From Herbaspirillum sp. WKF16 (GTDB lineage Bacteria > Pseudomonadota > Gammaproteobacteria > Burkholderiales > Burkholderiaceae_D), in assembly GCF_028993615.1 (NCBI RefSeq), contig NZ_CP118632.1:310001-374000 (forward strand): DNA of 64,000 bases, in the 5' to 3' direction. The notes under the pieces were generated by a model. The model saw only the letters and a program-made list of their open reading frames with translations. It was not told where the DNA came from and did not search any database. The position numbers and the translations under genes were made by a program. Positions 10,096 to 20,900 of the stretch are shown in pieces (within the stretch, counting starts at the first letter, position 1; every line of letters begins with the position of its first letter).

Positions 10096-11357
10096 AGCTC
10101 GGACTGTCGTCACTGCGCGGATGGCTGGGCAGCGTCAAGGACGCCGCCCCGGCCGCGGCCGGCCGCCTGAAGGCCGGCGCCGGCGTGCGCGGCGGCGGTG
10201 TCGGCTTCGAGCCGCGCTCGCGCATGATGGAGTACGACCAGCCGCTGATCTGGGTGGTGCTGCTGCTGATGCTGTTCGGTATGGTGATGGTGTACTCGGC
10301 ATCGGTGGCGCTGCCCGACTCGCCCAAGTACGCGTCCTACTCGAACTATCATTTCCTGATCCGCCAGGCGATCTTCATCGTCATCTCGATCACCGCCGGC
10401 GCGGTCGCTTTCCGCGTGCGCATCGAGACCTGGCAGAAGTGGGCGCCCTACCTGTTCGCCATCACGCTGATCCTGTTGCTGCTGGTGCTGATCCCGGGCG
10501 TGGGCAAGGGCGTCAACGGCGCCAAGCGCTGGCTGTCGCTGAAGATCATCAACCTGCAGCCGTCCGAGCTGATGAAGCTGTTCATCGTGCTGTACGCAGC
10601 CGATTACACGGTGCGCAAGCAGGCCGTGATGCACAAGCTGATCAAGGGCTTCGCGCCCATGGCCGCAGCGGTTGGCCTGGTCGGCCTGCTGCTGCTGCTG
10701 GAGCCCGACCTGGGCGCGTTCGGCGTGATCGTCTGCATCGCCATGGGCATCCTGTTCCTGGGCGGCATCAACGGCATCTGGTTCGGCGGCATCAGCGCCA
10801 TGCTGGGCGGCGTGTTCACCCTGGTGATCGTGATGTCGCCGTGGCGGCGCGAGCGCATCTTCGCCTACCTCAATCCGTGGGAAGAAGAAAACGCGCTGGG
10901 CAAGGCCTACCAGTTGTCGCACTCGCTGATCGCCTTCGGGCGCGGCGAGCTGTTCGGCGTGGGCCTGGGCAGCAGCGTGGAGAAATTGCATTACCTGCCA
11001 GAGGCGCATACCGACTTCCTGCTGGCGGTGATCGGCGAGGAGCTGGGTTTCGCCGGCGTGCTGACGGTGGTGCTGCTGTTCTATTGGCTGGTCAAGCATG
11101 CCTTCGAGATCGGCCGCCAGGCCATCGCGCTGGACCTGACTTTCGCCGGCCTGGTGGCCAAGGGCATCGGCATCTGGCTGGGCGTGCAGGCCTTCATCAA
11201 CATGGGCGTGAACCTGGGCCTCTTGCCGACCAAGGGCCTGACGCTGCCGCTGATGAGCTACGGCGGCTCCGGCGTGCTGCTCAACTGCGTCGGCCTGGCG
11301 ATCCTGCTGCGCATCGATTACGAGAACCGGGTGCTGATGCGGGGAGGACGGCTATGA
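10092..11357 (+). CDS. ftsW: Septal peptidoglycan glycosyltransferase FtsW
   Basis: FtsW is the SEDS-family membrane polymerase that builds septal glycan strands from lipid II together with FtsI. The 421-residue protein has an Arg/Ala-rich cytoplasmic N-terminus of about 45 residues, then about ten membrane segments. Conserved stretches include [27 protein letters not shown] and the C-terminal [13 protein letters not shown]. It is coupled by ATGA overlaps to murD upstream and murG downstream. Confidence 0.96.
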   Translation: MKLGLSSLRGWLGSVKDAAPAAAGRLKAGAGVRGGGVGFEPRSRMMEYDQPLIWVVLLLMLFGMVMVYSASVALPDSPKYASYSNYHFLIRQAIFIVISITAGAVAFRVRIETWQKWAPYLFAITLILLLLVLIPGVGKGVNGAKRWLSLKIINLQPSELMKLFIVLYAADYTVRKQAVMHKLIKGFAPMAAAVGLVGLLLLLEPDLGAFGVIVCIAMGILFLGGINGIWFGGISAMLGGVFTLVIVMSPWRRERIFAYLNPWEEENALGKAYQLSHSLIAFGRGELFGVGLGSSVEKLHYLPEAHTDFLLAVIGEELGFAGVLTVVLLFYWLVKHAFEIGRQAIALDLTFAGLVAKGIGIWLGVQAFINMGVNLGLLPTKGLTLPLMSYGGSGVLLNCVGLAILLRIDYENRVLMRGGRL

Positions 11358-12436
11358 GCGCGCCCCGCAAACTGCTGATCATGGCGGCCGGCACCGGCGG
11401 CCATATCTTCCCCGGCCTGGCGATTGCCGACACCATGCGCGCGCGCGGCTGGCAGGTCAGCTGGCTGGGCACCTCGCACGGCATGGAGCGCGAGCTGGTG
11501 CCGCGCCACGGCGTGGAGATGGACACCATCGTCTTCGCCGGCCTGCGCGGCAAGGGGGCAATGCATACGCTCAAGGGCGTGTGGCGCATGGCGGCGAGCT
11601 TCTTCAGCTGCTTCGCCATCCTCGGCCGCCGCCGTCCGGACGTGGTGCTGGGCATGGGCGGCTACGTGACGGTGCCGGGCGGCGCCATGGCGCGCCTGCG
11701 CGGCAAGCCGCTGGTGCTGGTCAACGCCGACGCCGCGCTGCTGCTGTCGAACAAGACCTTGACGCCGTTGGCCGATCGCGTGCTGTTCGGCTTCCCGGCC
11801 GATTTCGGCCGCGCCGCCGGCAAGGCCGAGGTGACCGGCAACCCGGTGCGCAAGGAAATCACGGCCCTGCCGCGACCGGCGCAGCGCTATGCCGGGCGCA
11901 GCGGCCCGCTGAAGATCCTGGTGGTGGGCGGCAGCCTGGGCGCCAAGGTGTTGAACGACAACGTCCCGGCGGCGCTGGCCAAATTGGCGCCGGAACGCCG
12001 TCCGCTGGTTACGCACCAGTCGGGCAAGCAGCACATCGACGCGTTGCGGGCGTCGTATGCGCAGGCCGGGGTGCAGGCCGAGGTGGTGGACTTCATCGAC
12101 GACATGCCGCGCCGCTACGCCGAGGCCGATCTCGTGATCTGCCGCGCCGGCGCCATCACGGTGTCGGAGCTGACCGCCGCCGGCGTGGCCAGCGTGCTGG
12201 TGCCGCTGGCGGTCTCGACCACCTCGCACCAGATCGACAACGCCAAATGGATGGCGCAAAACAATGCGGCAATCCATTTGCCGCAACGCGAACTCACGGC
12301 CGAGGCGCTGGCGGGTTTGCTGCAGACACTGGACCGCGCTGCATGCCAGGACATGGCGCAGGCGGCATACGAACAAGGCCGGCGCGACGCCAACGAGGCG
12401 ATCGCGCGCGTGCTGGAAGGACTGGTAACACCATGA
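11354..12436 (+). CDS. murG: UDP-GlcNAc:lipid I N-acetylglucosaminyltransferase MurG
   Basis: MurG converts lipid I to lipid II at the inner face of the membrane. The 360-residue GT-B protein shows the N-terminal glycine-rich loop [14 protein letters not shown], the central VVGGSLGA loop, THQSGKQH, and the donor-binding [15 protein letters not shown] motif. The ATG at 11354 overlaps the ftsW stop (ATGA), and murC overlaps the end the same way. Length is normal. Confidence 0.97.
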   Translation: MSAPRKLLIMAAGTGGHIFPGLAIADTMRARGWQVSWLGTSHGMERELVPRHGVEMDTIVFAGLRGKGAMHTLKGVWRMAASFFSCFAILGRRRPDVVLGMGGYVTVPGGAMARLRGKPLVLVNADAALLLSNKTLTPLADRVLFGFPADFGRAAGKAEVTGNPVRKEITALPRPAQRYAGRSGPLKILVVGGSLGAKVLNDNVPAALAKLAPERRPLVTHQSGKQHIDALRASYAQAGVQAEVVDFIDDMPRRYAEADLVICRAGAITVSELTAAGVASVLVPLAVSTTSHQIDNAKWMAQNNAAIHLPQRELTAEALAGLLQTLDRAACQDMAQAAYEQGRRDANEAIARVLEGLVTP

Positions 12437-13860
12437 AGCATCGCGTCAAGAATATTCATTTTGTCGGTATCGGCGGCTCCGGCATGTCGGGCATCGCCGA
12501 GGTCATGTTGAACCTGGGCTACGGCGTGTCCGGCTCGGATCTGGGCAGCAACGCCGCGACCCAGCGCCTGGCGCAGCTGGGCGCCTGCATCCGCTATGGC
12601 CACGCGGCCGAGAACATCGACGGCGCTGACGCCATCGTCACCTCTACCGCCGTCAAGGGCGACAATCCCGAGGTGCTGGCGGCGCGCAAGAAACATATCC
12701 CCATCGTGCCGCGCGCAGTGATGCTGGGCGAGCTGATGCGCCTGAAGAAGGGCATCGCGATTGCCGGCACCCACGGCAAGACCACCACCACCTCGCTGGT
12801 GGCCAGCGTGCTGGCCCAGGGCGGGCTGGATCCGACCTTCGTGATCGGCGGCCGGCTGACCTCGGCCGGCGCCAACGCCAAGCTGGGCACGGGCGAGTTC
12901 ATCGTGGCCGAGGCCGACGAGTCGGATGCGTCCTTCCTCAACCTGACGCCGGTGATCGAGGTGATCACCAATATCGACGCCGACCACATGGAGACCTACA
13001 ACCATGACTTCGCGCGCCTGAAGCAGGCCTTCGTCGAGTTCACCCAGCGCCTGCCGTTCTACGGCGTGGCGGTGCTATGCCTGGACGACCCGCACGTGCG
13101 CGAGATCATGCCCATGGTGTCCAAGCCCATCGTCACCTACGGCTTCCATGAGGATGCCGAGGTGCGCGCGGTGGACGCCCGGGCGGTCGACGGCCACATG
13201 CAGTTCACCGTGGTGCAGGAAGGCTATGCGCCGATGCAGGTGAGCCTGAACCAGCCCGGCATGCACAACGTGCAGAACGCCTGCGCGGCCATCGCCATCG
13301 CGCGCGAGCTGGACGTGGACGACGCCGCCACCCAGAAGGCGCTGACCGAATTCAACGGCGTCGGCCGCCGCTTCACCCGCTACGGCGAGGTGCCGCTGTT
13401 CGACGCCGAGGGCAAGCCGGCCGGCCACTTCACGCTGGTCGACGACTACGGTCACCACCCGGTCGAGACCGCCGCCACGATTTCCGCGGCGCGCGGCGCC
13501 TATCCGGGGCGTCGCCTGGTGCTGGCGTTCCAGCCGCACCGCTACACCCGCACGCGCGACCTGTTCGAGGACTTCGTCAAGGTGCTGTCGCAGCCGGACG
13601 TGCTGGTGCTGGCCGAGGTGTATTCCGCCGGCGAGGCGCCCATCGTCGCCGCCGACGGCCGTTCGCTGGCGCACGCGCTGCGCGCGGCCGGCAAGGCCGA
13701 ACCGGTGTTCGTGGCCGATATCGCCGACATGCCCGAGACCATCCGCAACGTGGTGCGCGACGGCGACGTCGTGATGACCATGGGCGCCGGCTCGATCTCC
13801 GCCGTGCCTGGCCGCCTGACCGCGCAGGCCGGCGAGAAGAATGAACAGGGGGCCGCATGA
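12433..13860 (+). CDS. murC: UDP-MurNAc:L-alanine ligase MurC
   Basis: MurC adds the first stem-peptide residue to UDP-MurNAc. Visible motifs are the N-terminal [15 protein letters not shown] nucleotide-type loop, the ATP loop [12 protein letters not shown] near residue 113, and [10 protein letters not shown] near 180, in the normal three-domain order. About 475 residues. ATG at 12433 overlaps the murG stop; the stop overlaps the ddl start. Confidence 0.97.
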   Translation: MKHRVKNIHFVGIGGSGMSGIAEVMLNLGYGVSGSDLGSNAATQRLAQLGACIRYGHAAENIDGADAIVTSTAVKGDNPEVLAARKKHIPIVPRAVMLGELMRLKKGIAIAGTHGKTTTTSLVASVLAQGGLDPTFVIGGRLTSAGANAKLGTGEFIVAEADESDASFLNLTPVIEVITNIDADHMETYNHDFARLKQAFVEFTQRLPFYGVAVLCLDDPHVREIMPMVSKPIVTYGFHEDAEVRAVDARAVDGHMQFTVVQEGYAPMQVSLNQPGMHNVQNACAAIAIARELDVDDAATQKALTEFNGVGRRFTRYGEVPLFDAEGKPAGHFTLVDDYGHHPVETAATISAARGAYPGRRLVLAFQPHRYTRTRDLFEDFVKVLSQPDVLVLAEVYSAGEAPIVAADGRSLAHALRAAGKAEPVFVADIADMPETIRNVVRDGDVVMTMGAGSISAVPGRLTAQAGEKNEQGAA

Positions 13861-14861
13861 TCAGCCAGGACCAGATCAAGGCATTCGGTAAGGTCGGCGT
13901 GCTCTATGGCGGCCGCTCGGCCGAGCGCGAGGTGTCCAACATGTCCGGCGCCGGCGTGCTGCAGGCGCTGCGCAGCCGCGGCGTGGATGCGCATCCCTTC
14001 GATCCCGGCCAGCGCACGCTGGGCGAATTGCAGGCGCAGAAGTTCGACCGCGTGTTCATCGCGCTGCACGGCCGCTACGGCGAGGACGGCACGCTGCAAG
14101 GCGCGCTGGAGCAGATGGGCTTGCCTTACACCGGCCCGGGTGTGATGGCGTCCTCGATTGCCATGGACAAGGTCATGACCAAGCGCATCTGGCTGGCGCA
14201 CGGCCTGCCGACGCCGCGCTTCGCCGTGCTCGACGCCAAGGGAACCACGCGCGAACAGCTGCGCGCCGTGCCCGATGAGCTGGGCTTGCCGCTGATGCTC
14301 AAGGCGCCGCACGAAGGCTCGACCATCGGCATCGCCCGGGTCAACGGCTATTCGGATGTGCAGGCCGGCTTCGACCTGTGCGCGAAGTACGATGACGTGG
14401 TGCTGGCCGAGGAGTTCATCCGCGGCCGCGAGCTGACCGTGCCGGTGCTGGGCAGCGGCCGCGCCGCGCGCGCCTTGCCGGTGATCGAGATCCGCGCGCC
14501 GGAAGGCAACTATGACTACCAGAACAAGTATTTCACCGACGACACCAAGTACCTGTGCCCGGCGCCGATCGACGAGCAGCTGACGCAGCGCCTGCAGGAA
14601 CTGGCGGTGCAGGCCTTCCATGCGGTCGGTTGCCGAGGCTGGAGCCGGGTCGACTTCATGCTGCGCGAGACGGACGGCCAGGCCGAGCCTTACCTGCTGG
14701 AGATCAACACCTCGCCCGGCATGACCGGCCATTCGCTGGTGCCGATGGCGGCCAAGGCGCTGGGCATGAGTTATGAGGATTTGTGCTGCGAGATCCTGCA
14801 GCTGGCGGCGCTCGACATGACGCCTTCGAGCAACTGGACGCCGCAGGCGGACCAGTCCTGA
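13857..14861 (+). CDS. ddl: D-alanine:D-alanine ligase
   Basis: Ddl makes the D-Ala-D-Ala dipeptide used by MurF. It is an ATP-grasp enzyme of 334 residues with the signatures [37 protein letters not shown] and [16 protein letters not shown] in the expected order. Its place between murC and ftsQ matches the ddlB copy of other proteobacteria. Start overlaps murC (ATGA). Confidence 0.96.
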   Translation: MISQDQIKAFGKVGVLYGGRSAEREVSNMSGAGVLQALRSRGVDAHPFDPGQRTLGELQAQKFDRVFIALHGRYGEDGTLQGALEQMGLPYTGPGVMASSIAMDKVMTKRIWLAHGLPTPRFAVLDAKGTTREQLRAVPDELGLPLMLKAPHEGSTIGIARVNGYSDVQAGFDLCAKYDDVVLAEEFIRGRELTVPVLGSGRAARALPVIEIRAPEGNYDYQNKYFTDDTKYLCPAPIDEQLTQRLQELAVQAFHAVGCRGWSRVDFMLRETDGQAEPYLLEINTSPGMTGHSLVPMAAKALGMSYEDLCCEILQLAALDMTPSSNWTPQADQS

Positions 14862-14886
14862 AGGCGGCAAGGGAGAGCACGAAGGA

Positions 14887-15657
14887 ATGTGGCAAGACGT
14901 CAAGATGCTAAATGCGATCAGCAGCGCGCTGCTGGCGCTGGTGCTGCTGGCCCTGGTGGCGTCGGGCCTGTGGTGGGTGGCGCAGCGGCCGATGTTTACG
15001 CTGCACACGATACGCATCGAAAGCGCGGGCGAGTTGCCGCTGGAAAAGGTCAATGCGTTGACGGTGCGGGCCACGGCGGTGCCGCGCATCCATGGCAATT
15101 TCTTCACCACCGACCTGTCGGCGGTGCGCGCGGCCTTCGAGGCGGTGCCGTGGGTGCGCCGGGCGATGGTCAGGCGCGAATGGCCGGACCGGCTGGTGGT
15201 GAAGGTAGAGGAACACAAGGCCCTGGGCACCTGGGGTGAGGACGGCAAGCTGTTGTCGCAGAAGGGCGACGTCTTCACCGCCAACCTGGCCGAGGCCGAG
15301 GATGACGGCGACCTGCTGGAGTTCGACGGCCCCGAGGGCAGCGAGAAGCAGGTGGTGACGCGGCTGGTGCAGTTCCGCCAGTGGTTTGCGCCCTTGAAGC
15401 TGGAGCCGGAGTCGCTGGTGTTGTCCAACCGCTATGCGTGGACGGTGAAGCTGGACAACGGCATGACGGTCGAGCTCGGGCGCGACCAGGGCGAAGCGGT
15501 GCTCAAGGAACGGATCGACCGGCTGGTGGCGGTGTACCCGCAGTTGATGGAGAGGTTGCAGGGCAAGATCGAGAGCGTCGACATGCGCTACCCCAACGGG
15601 ATGGCGCTCAAGGCGGATGGAATGGTGCTGGCGGCATTGAACGGAAAGAAGAAATAA
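14887..15657 (+). CDS. ftsQ: Cell division protein FtsQ
   Basis: FtsQ is the bitopic scaffold of the FtsQLB divisome complex. The 256-residue protein has a short cytoplasmic tail, one membrane segment (about residues 14-33), a POTRA domain beginning at FTLHTIRIES, and the FtsQ beta domain containing PWVRRAMVRREWPDRL. ATG at 14887 follows the AAGGGAGAG/GAAGG ribosome-site region and lies 25 bases after ddl; an in-frame ATG at residue 7 is an alternative. Confidence 0.93.
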   Translation: MWQDVKMLNAISSALLALVLLALVASGLWWVAQRPMFTLHTIRIESAGELPLEKVNALTVRATAVPRIHGNFFTTDLSAVRAAFEAVPWVRRAMVRREWPDRLVVKVEEHKALGTWGEDGKLLSQKGDVFTANLAEAEDDGDLLEFDGPEGSEKQVVTRLVQFRQWFAPLKLEPESLVLSNRYAWTVKLDNGMTVELGRDQGEAVLKERIDRLVAVYPQLMERLQGKIESVDMRYPNGMALKADGMVLAALNGKKK

Positions 15658-15668
15658 GCGACAACGAT

Positions 15669-16901
15669 ATGACAAAAGACGCGAAAAATTTGATCGTCGG
15701 CCTCGACATCGGCACCTCGAAAGTGGTGGCCGTGGTGGCCGAAGTGCTGGCCGACGGTCGCCACGAGGTGATCGGCCTCGGGCAGTCCGAATCCAAGGGG
15801 CTGAAGAAGGGCGTGGTGGTCAATATCGAGGCCACTGTCGAATCCATCCAGCGCGCCCTGGAAGAGGCCGAACTAATGGCCGACTGCAAGATCAGAAACG
15901 TCTATACCGGCATTGCCGGCAGCCATATCCGCAGCTTCAATTCAAGCGGCATGGTCGCCATCAAGGACAAGGAAGTGACGGCGGCCGACGTCTCGCGCGT
16001 GATCGAGACCGCCAAGGCCGTCAACATCCCGACCGACCAGCAGCTGTTGCACACGGTGCCCCAGGAATTCATCGTCGACAACCAGGAAGACGTGCGCGAG
16101 CCGATCGGCATGAGCGGCATCCGCCTGGAGGTCAAGGTGCATATCGTGACCGGCGCGGTCTCGGCGGTGCAGAACATCGTCAAGTGCGTGCGCCGCTGCG
16201 GCCTGGAAGTGTCGGACCTGATCCTGCAGCCGATGGCCTCGGCCGACGCCGTGCTCACCACCGACGAGCGCGAGCTGGGCGTGGTGCTGGTGGACATCGG
16301 CGGTGGCACCACCGACGTGGCGGTGTTCACCGAAGGGGCGATCCGCCATACCGCGGTGATCCCCATCGCCGGCGACCAGATCACCAACGACATCGCGATG
16401 GCGCTGCGCACGCCGACGCTGGAAGCCGAGGAAATCAAGCTGCGCTACGGCGTGGCCAAGCAGATCCTGGCCGATCCGACCGAGACGCTAGAAGTGCCCG
16501 GCCTGGGCGACCGCAACCCGCGCACCCTGTCGCGCCAGGCGCTGGCGGCGGTGATCGAGCCGCGCGTGGAAGAGCTGTTCGCGCTGGTGCACCAGGTGGT
16601 GCGCGAGTCGGGCTACGAAGAAGTGCTGTCCTCGGGCATCGTCCTCACCGGCGGCTCGGCGCTGATGCCGGGCATGACCGAGCTGGCCGAAGACATCTTC
16701 CTCAAGCCGGCGCGCCTGGGCACGCCGGAATACAGCGGCCAGCTGGCCGACGTGGTGCGCAGCCCGCGCTACTCCACGGTGCTGGGCCTGCTGCAGGAAG
16801 CCAAGAAGCAATACCTGCGCGGCTACATCGTGACGCGCCAGGAAGGTTCGGTGAAGGCGGTCTGGCAGCGCATGAAGGAATGGTTCCTCGGCAACTTCTG
16901 A
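15669..16901 (+). CDS. ftsA: Cell division protein FtsA
   Basis: FtsA is the actin-like ATPase that anchors FtsZ to the membrane and recruits later divisome proteins. The 410-residue protein has GLDIGTSKV at the N-terminus, VDIGGGTTDVAVF near residue 205, LTGGSALMPG near 335 and a C-terminal amphipathic stretch (VWQRMKEWFLGNF) matching the membrane-targeting helix. The ATG at 15669 gives the family N-terminus; the frame is open upstream only through ftsQ. A 294-base gap separates it from ftsZ. Confidence 0.96.
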   Translation: MTKDAKNLIVGLDIGTSKVVAVVAEVLADGRHEVIGLGQSESKGLKKGVVVNIEATVESIQRALEEAELMADCKIRNVYTGIAGSHIRSFNSSGMVAIKDKEVTAADVSRVIETAKAVNIPTDQQLLHTVPQEFIVDNQEDVREPIGMSGIRLEVKVHIVTGAVSAVQNIVKCVRRCGLEVSDLILQPMASADAVLTTDERELGVVLVDIGGGTTDVAVFTEGAIRHTAVIPIAGDQITNDIAMALRTPTLEAEEIKLRYGVAKQILADPTETLEVPGLGDRNPRTLSRQALAAVIEPRVEELFALVHQVVRESGYEEVLSSGIVLTGGSALMPGMTELAEDIFLKPARLGTPEYSGQLADVVRSPRYSTVLGLLQEAKKQYLRGYIVTRQEGSVKAVWQRMKEWFLGNF

Positions 16902-17195
16902 ACGAAGCGGCGGAGTGCATCAGGATGTAAAAGTTTTGGCGGTATGGGCGTCAACGGCAGTACGGTTCTGGGAGTTTTGGCTTCATTGCGGCAGCGCTCA
17001 TCCGGAGGGCATTCGGAAGCGGATTGGCAGGATCGGTTTTTTGGAATTGCAGCAGCATCAGTATCAGGCAACGCAGTAACTCAATTAAGCAGCATCAATC
17101 AACTGGATAGACGGGCAGTTATCAGTTGCTAGTCGTCACACCGCGTGATGCCTATCAACTGCCAGCTGCAGATACATATATTTAAAGGAGTCATC

Positions 17196-18383
17196 ATGGA
17201 AATCGATATGGTCGACAATGCGACGCTCGGCACCATCATCAAGGTCGTCGGCGTCGGCGGAGCCGGCGGCAACGCCGTGCAGCACATGATCAACAAGGGC
17301 GTGTCCGGCGTGGAATTCATCGCCGCCAACACCGACGCGCAGGCGCTCAAGCAATCGCGCGCCCATAACGTCATCCAGATCGGCGAGACCGGCCTGGGCG
17401 CGGGCATGCAGCCGGAAGTCGGCCGCCGCCTGGCCGAGGAAACCCGCTCCCGCATCGAAGACTCGCTGCGCGGCGCGCACATGGTCTTCATCGCCGCCGG
17501 CATGGGCGGCGGCACCGGCACCGGCGCCGCTCCCGTGGTGGCGCAGGTCGCCAAGCAACAGGGCGCGCTGACCGTGGCGGTGGTTTCCAAGCCGTTCTCG
17601 TACGAAGGCCAGAAGTGCATGGACATCGCCGACGCCGGCCTGGAAGAGCTGTCCCAGCACGTCGACTCGCTGATCATCATCCTCAACGAGAAGCTGGAAG
17701 AGATCTACGAAGACGACAGCATGATCGAATGGCTGTCCCACGCCGATGACGTGCTCAACAACGCCGTCGCCGGTATCGCGGAAATCATCAACGTGCCGGG
17801 CCACATCAACGTCGACTTCAACGACGTCAAGACCATCATGGGCGAGCAAGGCAAGGCCATGATGGGCACCTCGACCGCTTCCGGCGTGGATCGCGCGCGC
17901 GTGGCGGCCGAGCAGGCCGTGGCGTCGCCGCTGCTGGACGGCATCGACCTGTCCGGCGCGCGCGGCGTGCTGGTCAACGTGACCGCCAGCCGCAGCCTGA
18001 AGGGCAAGGAAATCAAGGAAGTGATGGCCACCGTGCGCGCCTTCGCCGCTCCCGACGCTTCCATCGCCCAGGGCATCGCCTACGACGACACCATGGGCGA
18101 CGAGATCCGCGTCACCGTGGTGGCCACCGGCCTGGGCCGCGCCCGCAAGACCGTGCAGCTGGTGCAGACCCCGGTCCTGCGCACCGGCACCCACAACGAG
18201 CCGATGATGGCCGGCACCGGCACCATGATGCAGGGCGCCGCCCAGCCTGCGGCCGCCTTCGGCGGACTGAAGGCGCCGGCGGTGTGGCGTCGCGAGTCGG
18301 CCTCCGACACCGTGCGCGCGCTGGAAAAGAACGGCATGGAAACCTACGACATCCCGGCTTTCCTGCGCAAGCAGGCCGACTGA
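17196..18383 (+). CDS. ftsZ: Cell division protein FtsZ
   Basis: FtsZ is the tubulin-like GTPase forming the cytokinetic ring. The 395-residue protein has GVGGAGGNAVQHM near residue 18, the tubulin signature GGGTGTGAAP near 105, NVDFNDVKTIM in the T7 region, and the C-terminal peptide TYDIPAFLRKQ that binds FtsA, ZipA and ZapD. The ATG at 17196 has a strong AAAGGAG (17184-17190). Last gene of the cluster, followed by a terminator at 18456. The upstream 294 bases are less G+C-rich; I found no convincing sigma70 promoter there, though a local ftsZ promoter would be usual. Confidence 0.97.
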   Translation: MEIDMVDNATLGTIIKVVGVGGAGGNAVQHMINKGVSGVEFIAANTDAQALKQSRAHNVIQIGETGLGAGMQPEVGRRLAEETRSRIEDSLRGAHMVFIAAGMGGGTGTGAAPVVAQVAKQQGALTVAVVSKPFSYEGQKCMDIADAGLEELSQHVDSLIIILNEKLEEIYEDDSMIEWLSHADDVLNNAVAGIAEIINVPGHINVDFNDVKTIMGEQGKAMMGTSTASGVDRARVAAEQAVASPLLDGIDLSGARGVLVNVTASRSLKGKEIKEVMATVRAFAAPDASIAQGIAYDDTMGDEIRVTVVATGLGRARKTVQLVQTPVLRTGTHNEPMMAGTGTMMQGAAQPAAAFGGLKAPAVWRRESASDTVRALEKNGMETYDIPAFLRKQAD

Positions 18384-18405
18384 TCGCGGGCGGATCCATC
18401 GCCGT

Positions 18406-18441
18406 CTCGCCGGGCTGCCCGATGTCCAGCAGCCCGGCGAG
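18406..18441. repeat. 13-bp perfect inverted repeat after ftsZ
   Basis: CTCGCCGGGCTGC at 18406-18418 is the exact inverse of 18429-18441, with a 10-base loop and no T-run. It forms a stable hairpin just ahead of the terminator at 18456 and may protect or help terminate the dcw transcript. Confidence 0.7.
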
Positions 18442-18455
18442 TAACAGGGCATACT

Positions 18456-18484
18456 AACGCCGCGCCCCGAGCGCGGCGTTTTTT
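18456..18484 (+). terminator. Intrinsic terminator of the dcw cluster
   Basis: AACGCCGCGC (18456-18465), a 5-base loop, and GCGCGGCGTT (18471-18480) form a perfect 10-bp stem followed by further T residues (18479-18484). Confidence 0.88.
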
Positions 18485-18540
18485 CGCCCGCGCGGAGGCA
18501 CGGACCTACCCACATACTGACAACCAGACGAGGAAACACC

Positions 18541-19044
<504 letters not shown>

Positions 19045-19063
19045 ATCGACGTTCCCCGAAGAT

Positions 19064-19092
19064 GCTGGCTCCCGGCGCAAGCCGGAACCAGC
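19064..19092 (+). terminator. Hairpin downstream of the peroxiredoxin gene
   Basis: GCTGG-CT-CCGGC, a GCAA-type loop, then GCCGG-AA-CCAGC forms an imperfect hairpin. There is no T-run, so it may be a weak terminator or an mRNA-end structure. Confidence 0.4.
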
Positions 19093-19206
19093 GTCGCCTG
19101 ATGCGCCTCGATGGCGGCGGGCGAGGCAATGACCGCCATTGATAAAATCAATGCGCCTTCGCTTCAGATTTGCAACACCCGGGCGGCTGCGCTCCCGCGC
19201 CTTGGC

Positions 19207-19212
19207 TATAAT
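19207..19212 (+). promoter_or_regulatory. TATAAT element immediately upstream of lpxC
   Basis: A perfect TATAAT lies 7 bases before the lpxC ATG. If used, transcription would begin at or beside the start codon, giving a leaderless or nearly leaderless mRNA. No good -35 hexamer sits 16-18 bases upstream. A separate palindrome CATTGAT-AAA-ATCAATG lies at 19137-19153. Confidence 0.4.
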
Positions 19213-19218
19213 GGCCGG

Positions 19219-20154
19219 ATGTTGAAACAACGCACAATCAAGAGCCTGGTCAAGTCCACCGGCGTCGGCTTGCACTCCGGCACCAAGGTCGAGCTGACCC
19301 TGCGTCCGGCCGCGCCGGACACCGGCATCATTTTCCGCCGCATCGATCTCGACCCCGTGGTCGAGCTGCCCATGGTCGCCACCGGCGTGGGCGACACCCG
19401 CATGGCCTCGACCCTGACCAAGGACGGCGCCAAGGTCTCTACCGTCGAGCACCTGCTGTCGGCCTGCGCCGGCCTGGGCATCGACAACCTCTACATCGAC
19501 CTGACCGCGGAAGAAATTCCGATCATGGACGGTTCGGCCTCTTCCTTCGTATTCCTGCTGCAGCAGGCCGGCCTGCAGGAGCAGAACGCCGCCAAGAAAT
19601 TCATCCGCGTGAAGAAGCCCGTGGAAGTGCGCGAAGGCGCCGGCGACAAGGAAAAGTGGGCGCGCCTGGAGCCCTACAACGGTTTCCGCCTGAAGTTCTT
19701 CATCGAGTTCAACCATCCCGCAGTGGACGGCACCGGCCAGGTGGCCGAGGTCGACTTCGGCATCGACTCCTACGTCAAGGAGATCGCCCGCGCGCGCACC
19801 TTCGGCTTCATGCAGGACGTGGAAACCCTGCGCGGAATGGGCCTGGCCCGCGGCGGCTCGTTCGAGAACGCGATCGTGATGGACGAGTACCGCATCCTCA
19901 ACGCCGACGGCCTGCGCTACGACAATGAGTTCGTGCGCCACAAGATCCTGGACGCCATCGGCGACCTCTACATCATCGGCCATCCGCTGCTGGCCAGTTA
20001 CGACGCGCACAAGTCCGGCCACGGCCTGAACAACCTGTTGCTGCGCGAGCTGCTCAACAACCCGGACTCCTACGAGGTGGTGACCTTCGACTCGCTGGAA
20101 ACCGCGCCGCAGACCTATGTGATGCAAGCCAAGCAGGAGTGGGCGCTGAACTGA
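19219..20154 (+). CDS. lpxC: UDP-3-O-acyl-N-acetylglucosamine deacetylase LpxC
   Basis: LpxC is the zinc deacetylase at the committed step of lipid A synthesis. The 311-residue protein shows the N-terminal [15 protein letters not shown] motif, VEHLLSA (zinc His), [12 protein letters not shown], the [14 protein letters not shown] segment with zinc His and Asp, and KSGHGLNN with the catalytic His. ATG at 19219 gives the family start. No purine-rich ribosome site precedes it, and a TATAAT is only 7 bases upstream. lpxC next to the dcw cluster is the common proteobacterial order. Confidence 0.96.
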   Translation: MLKQRTIKSLVKSTGVGLHSGTKVELTLRPAAPDTGIIFRRIDLDPVVELPMVATGVGDTRMASTLTKDGAKVSTVEHLLSACAGLGIDNLYIDLTAEEIPIMDGSASSFVFLLQQAGLQEQNAAKKFIRVKKPVEVREGAGDKEKWARLEPYNGFRLKFFIEFNHPAVDGTGQVAEVDFGIDSYVKEIARARTFGFMQDVETLRGMGLARGGSFENAIVMDEYRILNADGLRYDNEFVRHKILDAIGDLYIIGHPLLASYDAHKSGHGLNNLLLRELLNNPDSYEVVTFDSLETAPQTYVMQAKQEWALN

Positions 20155-20175
20155 GCGCCGCGCCCGTGGAAGCGG

Positions 20176-20215
20176 CAAATGCAAACGCCCCGGCATGCCG
20201 GGGCGTTTGCATTTG
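20176..20215. terminator. 40-bp perfect palindrome between convergent lpxC and the DciA-like gene
   Basis: Bases 20176-20195 are the exact inverse complement of 20196-20215, with no loop between the arms. A T-run follows at 20225-20230. Placed between convergent genes, it is best read as a bidirectional terminator. Confidence 0.75.
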
Positions 20216-20295
20216 AAGCGTAAATTTTTTACAAGAACGGCGTGAAGTTTGCTTTGCCGCCGGGAAATAACCCCGCTTTCCCTTCCCTGTTCGGC

Positions 20296-20805
20296 TTATG
20301 AGCCGCCCTGGCGACGCCGTATCATGGCGTCGATGGCATCCTTCAGGCCCTGGCTGCGGGGATGCGCCGAGAGCGAACTGCTGAGCTCGGCGAAGGAGCT
20401 CAGGGCGTTGTCGGTCAGCTCGACGATGCGCTTGGGCTCGGGCGGTGGCGCAATCTTGCCAACTTGCACTTTGATTCGTATTGAATTAACCTGCCATCCG
20501 TCTTTTTGCAAGCGGTCTTGCAGCTTGGGGAGCTGTTGTTTCAGCCTGGCCGCCAATGCTGCGTTGGGCGCGCTCATGACCAGCGCGCCGGTTTCGAAGT
20601 TCAGTATTTCGCACGCGACGAACATCGCGGGCAATCCGGCGGCGACTGCCTTTTGCAGCGCAGCCATGCGCGACAGCGCGGGCAGCAGCGCCGCCATCGT
20701 CGTATTCGACCGCAAGAAATCCGAGGCTCCCTTCGTGCTCTTCGCCATGCGTTGAGCGCTCGTGGGAGCCGGCCGATAAGGGGTGAAAGTGGATGCGTGC
20801 TTCAT
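20296..20805 (-). CDS. DUF721 protein, DciA-like replicative helicase loader
   Basis: The 169-residue protein has a DUF721 domain: a KH-like N-terminal half (MAALLPALSRMAALQKAV then NFETGALVMSAPNAALAARL) followed by a low-complexity tail. DUF721 proteins include DciA, the ancestral DnaB helicase operator in bacteria lacking DnaC/DnaI. The DciA role here is inferred from the family. It is transcribed toward lpxC and divergently from the M23 peptidase gene. Confidence 0.78.
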   Translation of the reverse strand: MKHASTFTPYRPAPTSAQRMAKSTKGASDFLRSNTTMAALLPALSRMAALQKAVAAGLPAMFVACEILNFETGALVMSAPNAALAARLKQQLPKLQDRLQKDGWQVNSIRIKVQVGKIAPPPEPKRIVELTDNALSSFAELSSSLSAHPRSQGLKDAIDAMIRRRQGGS

Positions 20806-20900
20806 CTTTAAACCTTATCACATCCGCCTGCCAGGCGGATGGAGTCTAGGGACCTGTTCGCGCGGCGATGCCGCTCCATGACAGGTTCCAAGGAGCAAAG

